From Metopolophium dirhodum (lineage: Eukaryota > Arthropoda > Insecta > Hemiptera > Aphididae): DNA of 64,000 nucleotides. Both the position numbers and the translations under genes were made by a program. The DNA is taken from assembly GCF_019925205.1 (NCBI RefSeq), contig NC_083567.1, forward strand, positions 25,606,001-25,670,000, given 5' to 3'. Under the pieces are notes generated by a model. The model had not been told where the DNA came from. It saw nothing but the letters and a program-made list of their open reading frames with translations, and searched no databases. Of this stretch, positions 63,131 to 64,000 are shown piece after piece (position 1 is the stretch's first letter; each line of letters begins with the position of its first letter).

Positions 63131-64000
63131 GGGTAGTAAAACTGCTTCATTTTTCTAAAACAGTATCTAGTTCGATGGGAAAGTGAATTTAGTTGGTGCA
63201 TTAAAGAGGTCACGGTTTTTGCAAAAAAATTTTGGTTTTTCCCTGCGCTTTTGAAGTCTATTGGGAATTTAAAATTTTGAATATTTAGATTTAATTATGC
63301 TTATATCCGTGTACAATTATGTAGATTAAATGTATAATATAAAAATAAACTGACTGATAATATTTAATATATTCCTAAAACATTAGCAGTCCCTATTCCT
63401 TGTAAATATCAAGATGTTTTACTAAATATACGTCCTTCTCCCGTGAAGGGAAATTCCTCCACCCCCAAACTAATGACCAGTTTCATTAAAAAGGTATATA
63501 ATTTTAATGGCTTATGTTCACAGTAATCAAAAAACACTATAAGAAGTACATAATATTTAGAATGGAACCGTTAAGAACGTCTATTAATGATTCAGCAATA
63601 ATTGCAAAGTAAGTAAATACACTAGATAGTGCAACATAATAGAAATATGAAATTTTAACCTACTTTTTAAAATTATTTTACTTTATAAAACTGAGGTATT
63701 TTTCTATAATTTATGTAATTGATACATATGTATTAATATTGTGTCTGATTTAAACAGTAATTACCATCAGAAATTACTTTTAGGTATACAGAAAAATAAA
63801 AGAAACGAGAGTGTGTGATCATTACACTCTAGGGAAGTAAACATGGATGCAACCATGGATAAAAATTACTTCAAGTACCTAGTGAATATCATGACTTATA
63901 AATAAGCATGAACTTTCCAGCCGTCACAAAAAACACGTGTGGTGTTTAATCATATGGTTTTAAACAACTTTTTTTTTTATTATTCTTATTTAAGATTTTA
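63131..64000. other. Unassigned AT-rich stretch at window end
   Basis: 63131-63260 (around GAGGTCACGGTTTTTGC) probably continues the element whose end is the dispersed repeat. The rest shows nothing I can support. Confidence 0.4.

Noticed and set aside
1..64000. tRNA and rRNA genes
   Set aside because: No A-box/B-box pair with a cloverleaf and no rRNA core sequence was recognised on either strand by eye; a covariance-model scan would be needed to exclude them.

Overview
The window looks like eukaryotic, very AT-rich, repeat-laden non-genic DNA from an insect, most likely an aphid or close hemipteran. The grounds are: no dense gene packing; endless TATAATATTATA-like and GTACCTA/TAGGTA strings; undepleted CpG; short AACCTAACC (TTAGG-type, insect telomere) runs; many microsatellites; and broken transposable elements with intron-like signals. 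The taxon is an inference. I see no complete host protein-coding gene, no tRNA, no rRNA and no CRISPR.

Layout. (1) Positions 1-6723 hold a tandem array with a period of exactly 1838 bp: three full-length periods and a shorter last one, with the array probably continuing left of the window. Each period contains two copies, in inverted orientation, of a decayed fragment resembling the zinc-finger part of PHF7/G2E3-type proteins (extended PHD, then PHD/RING-like fingers). The copies meet head to head at a 38-bp inverted repeat. Both arms share the same frame breaks, so the fragment was already a pseudogene when it was duplicated and then amplified. (2) 6724-21600 is AT-rich sequence with microsatellites and a few GC-richer islands. 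(3) 21621-22251 is an imperfect inverted repeat. Next to it, 22540-24748 is an essentially whole Mutator-like element: 9-bp target duplication, subrepeat-rich inverted ends and a FLYWCH + MULE transposase gene on the minus strand broken by frameshifts. (4) 24758-44500 is again AT-rich intergenic or intronic DNA with GC-rich islands, homopolymer runs, a telomere-like run and a hAT-type terminus at 38523. (5) 44562-48062 is the remains of a Polinton/Maverick-type family-B DNA polymerase gene (plus strand, with a C2H2 leader and an intron-like splice pair). It is cut off before its catalytic palm and abuts, tail to tail, an unrecognised 192-209 codon ORF on the minus strand. (6) 48063-57400 contains a GATC-rich palindrome, copies of a small dispersed repeat and a broken retroelement gag (53391-53830). 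(7) 57400-64000 has two short GC-richer candidate exons on the minus strand, a duplicated repeat of about 427 bp, and a long near-perfect hairpin at 61026-61165.

Nothing here forms an operon or pathway. The most distinctive object is the inverted-pair array of zinc-finger pseudogene fragments at the left end. Its architecture (tandem head-to-head inverted copies of a host-gene fragment) is what a long-hairpin small-RNA locus would look like; that role is a hypothesis only.
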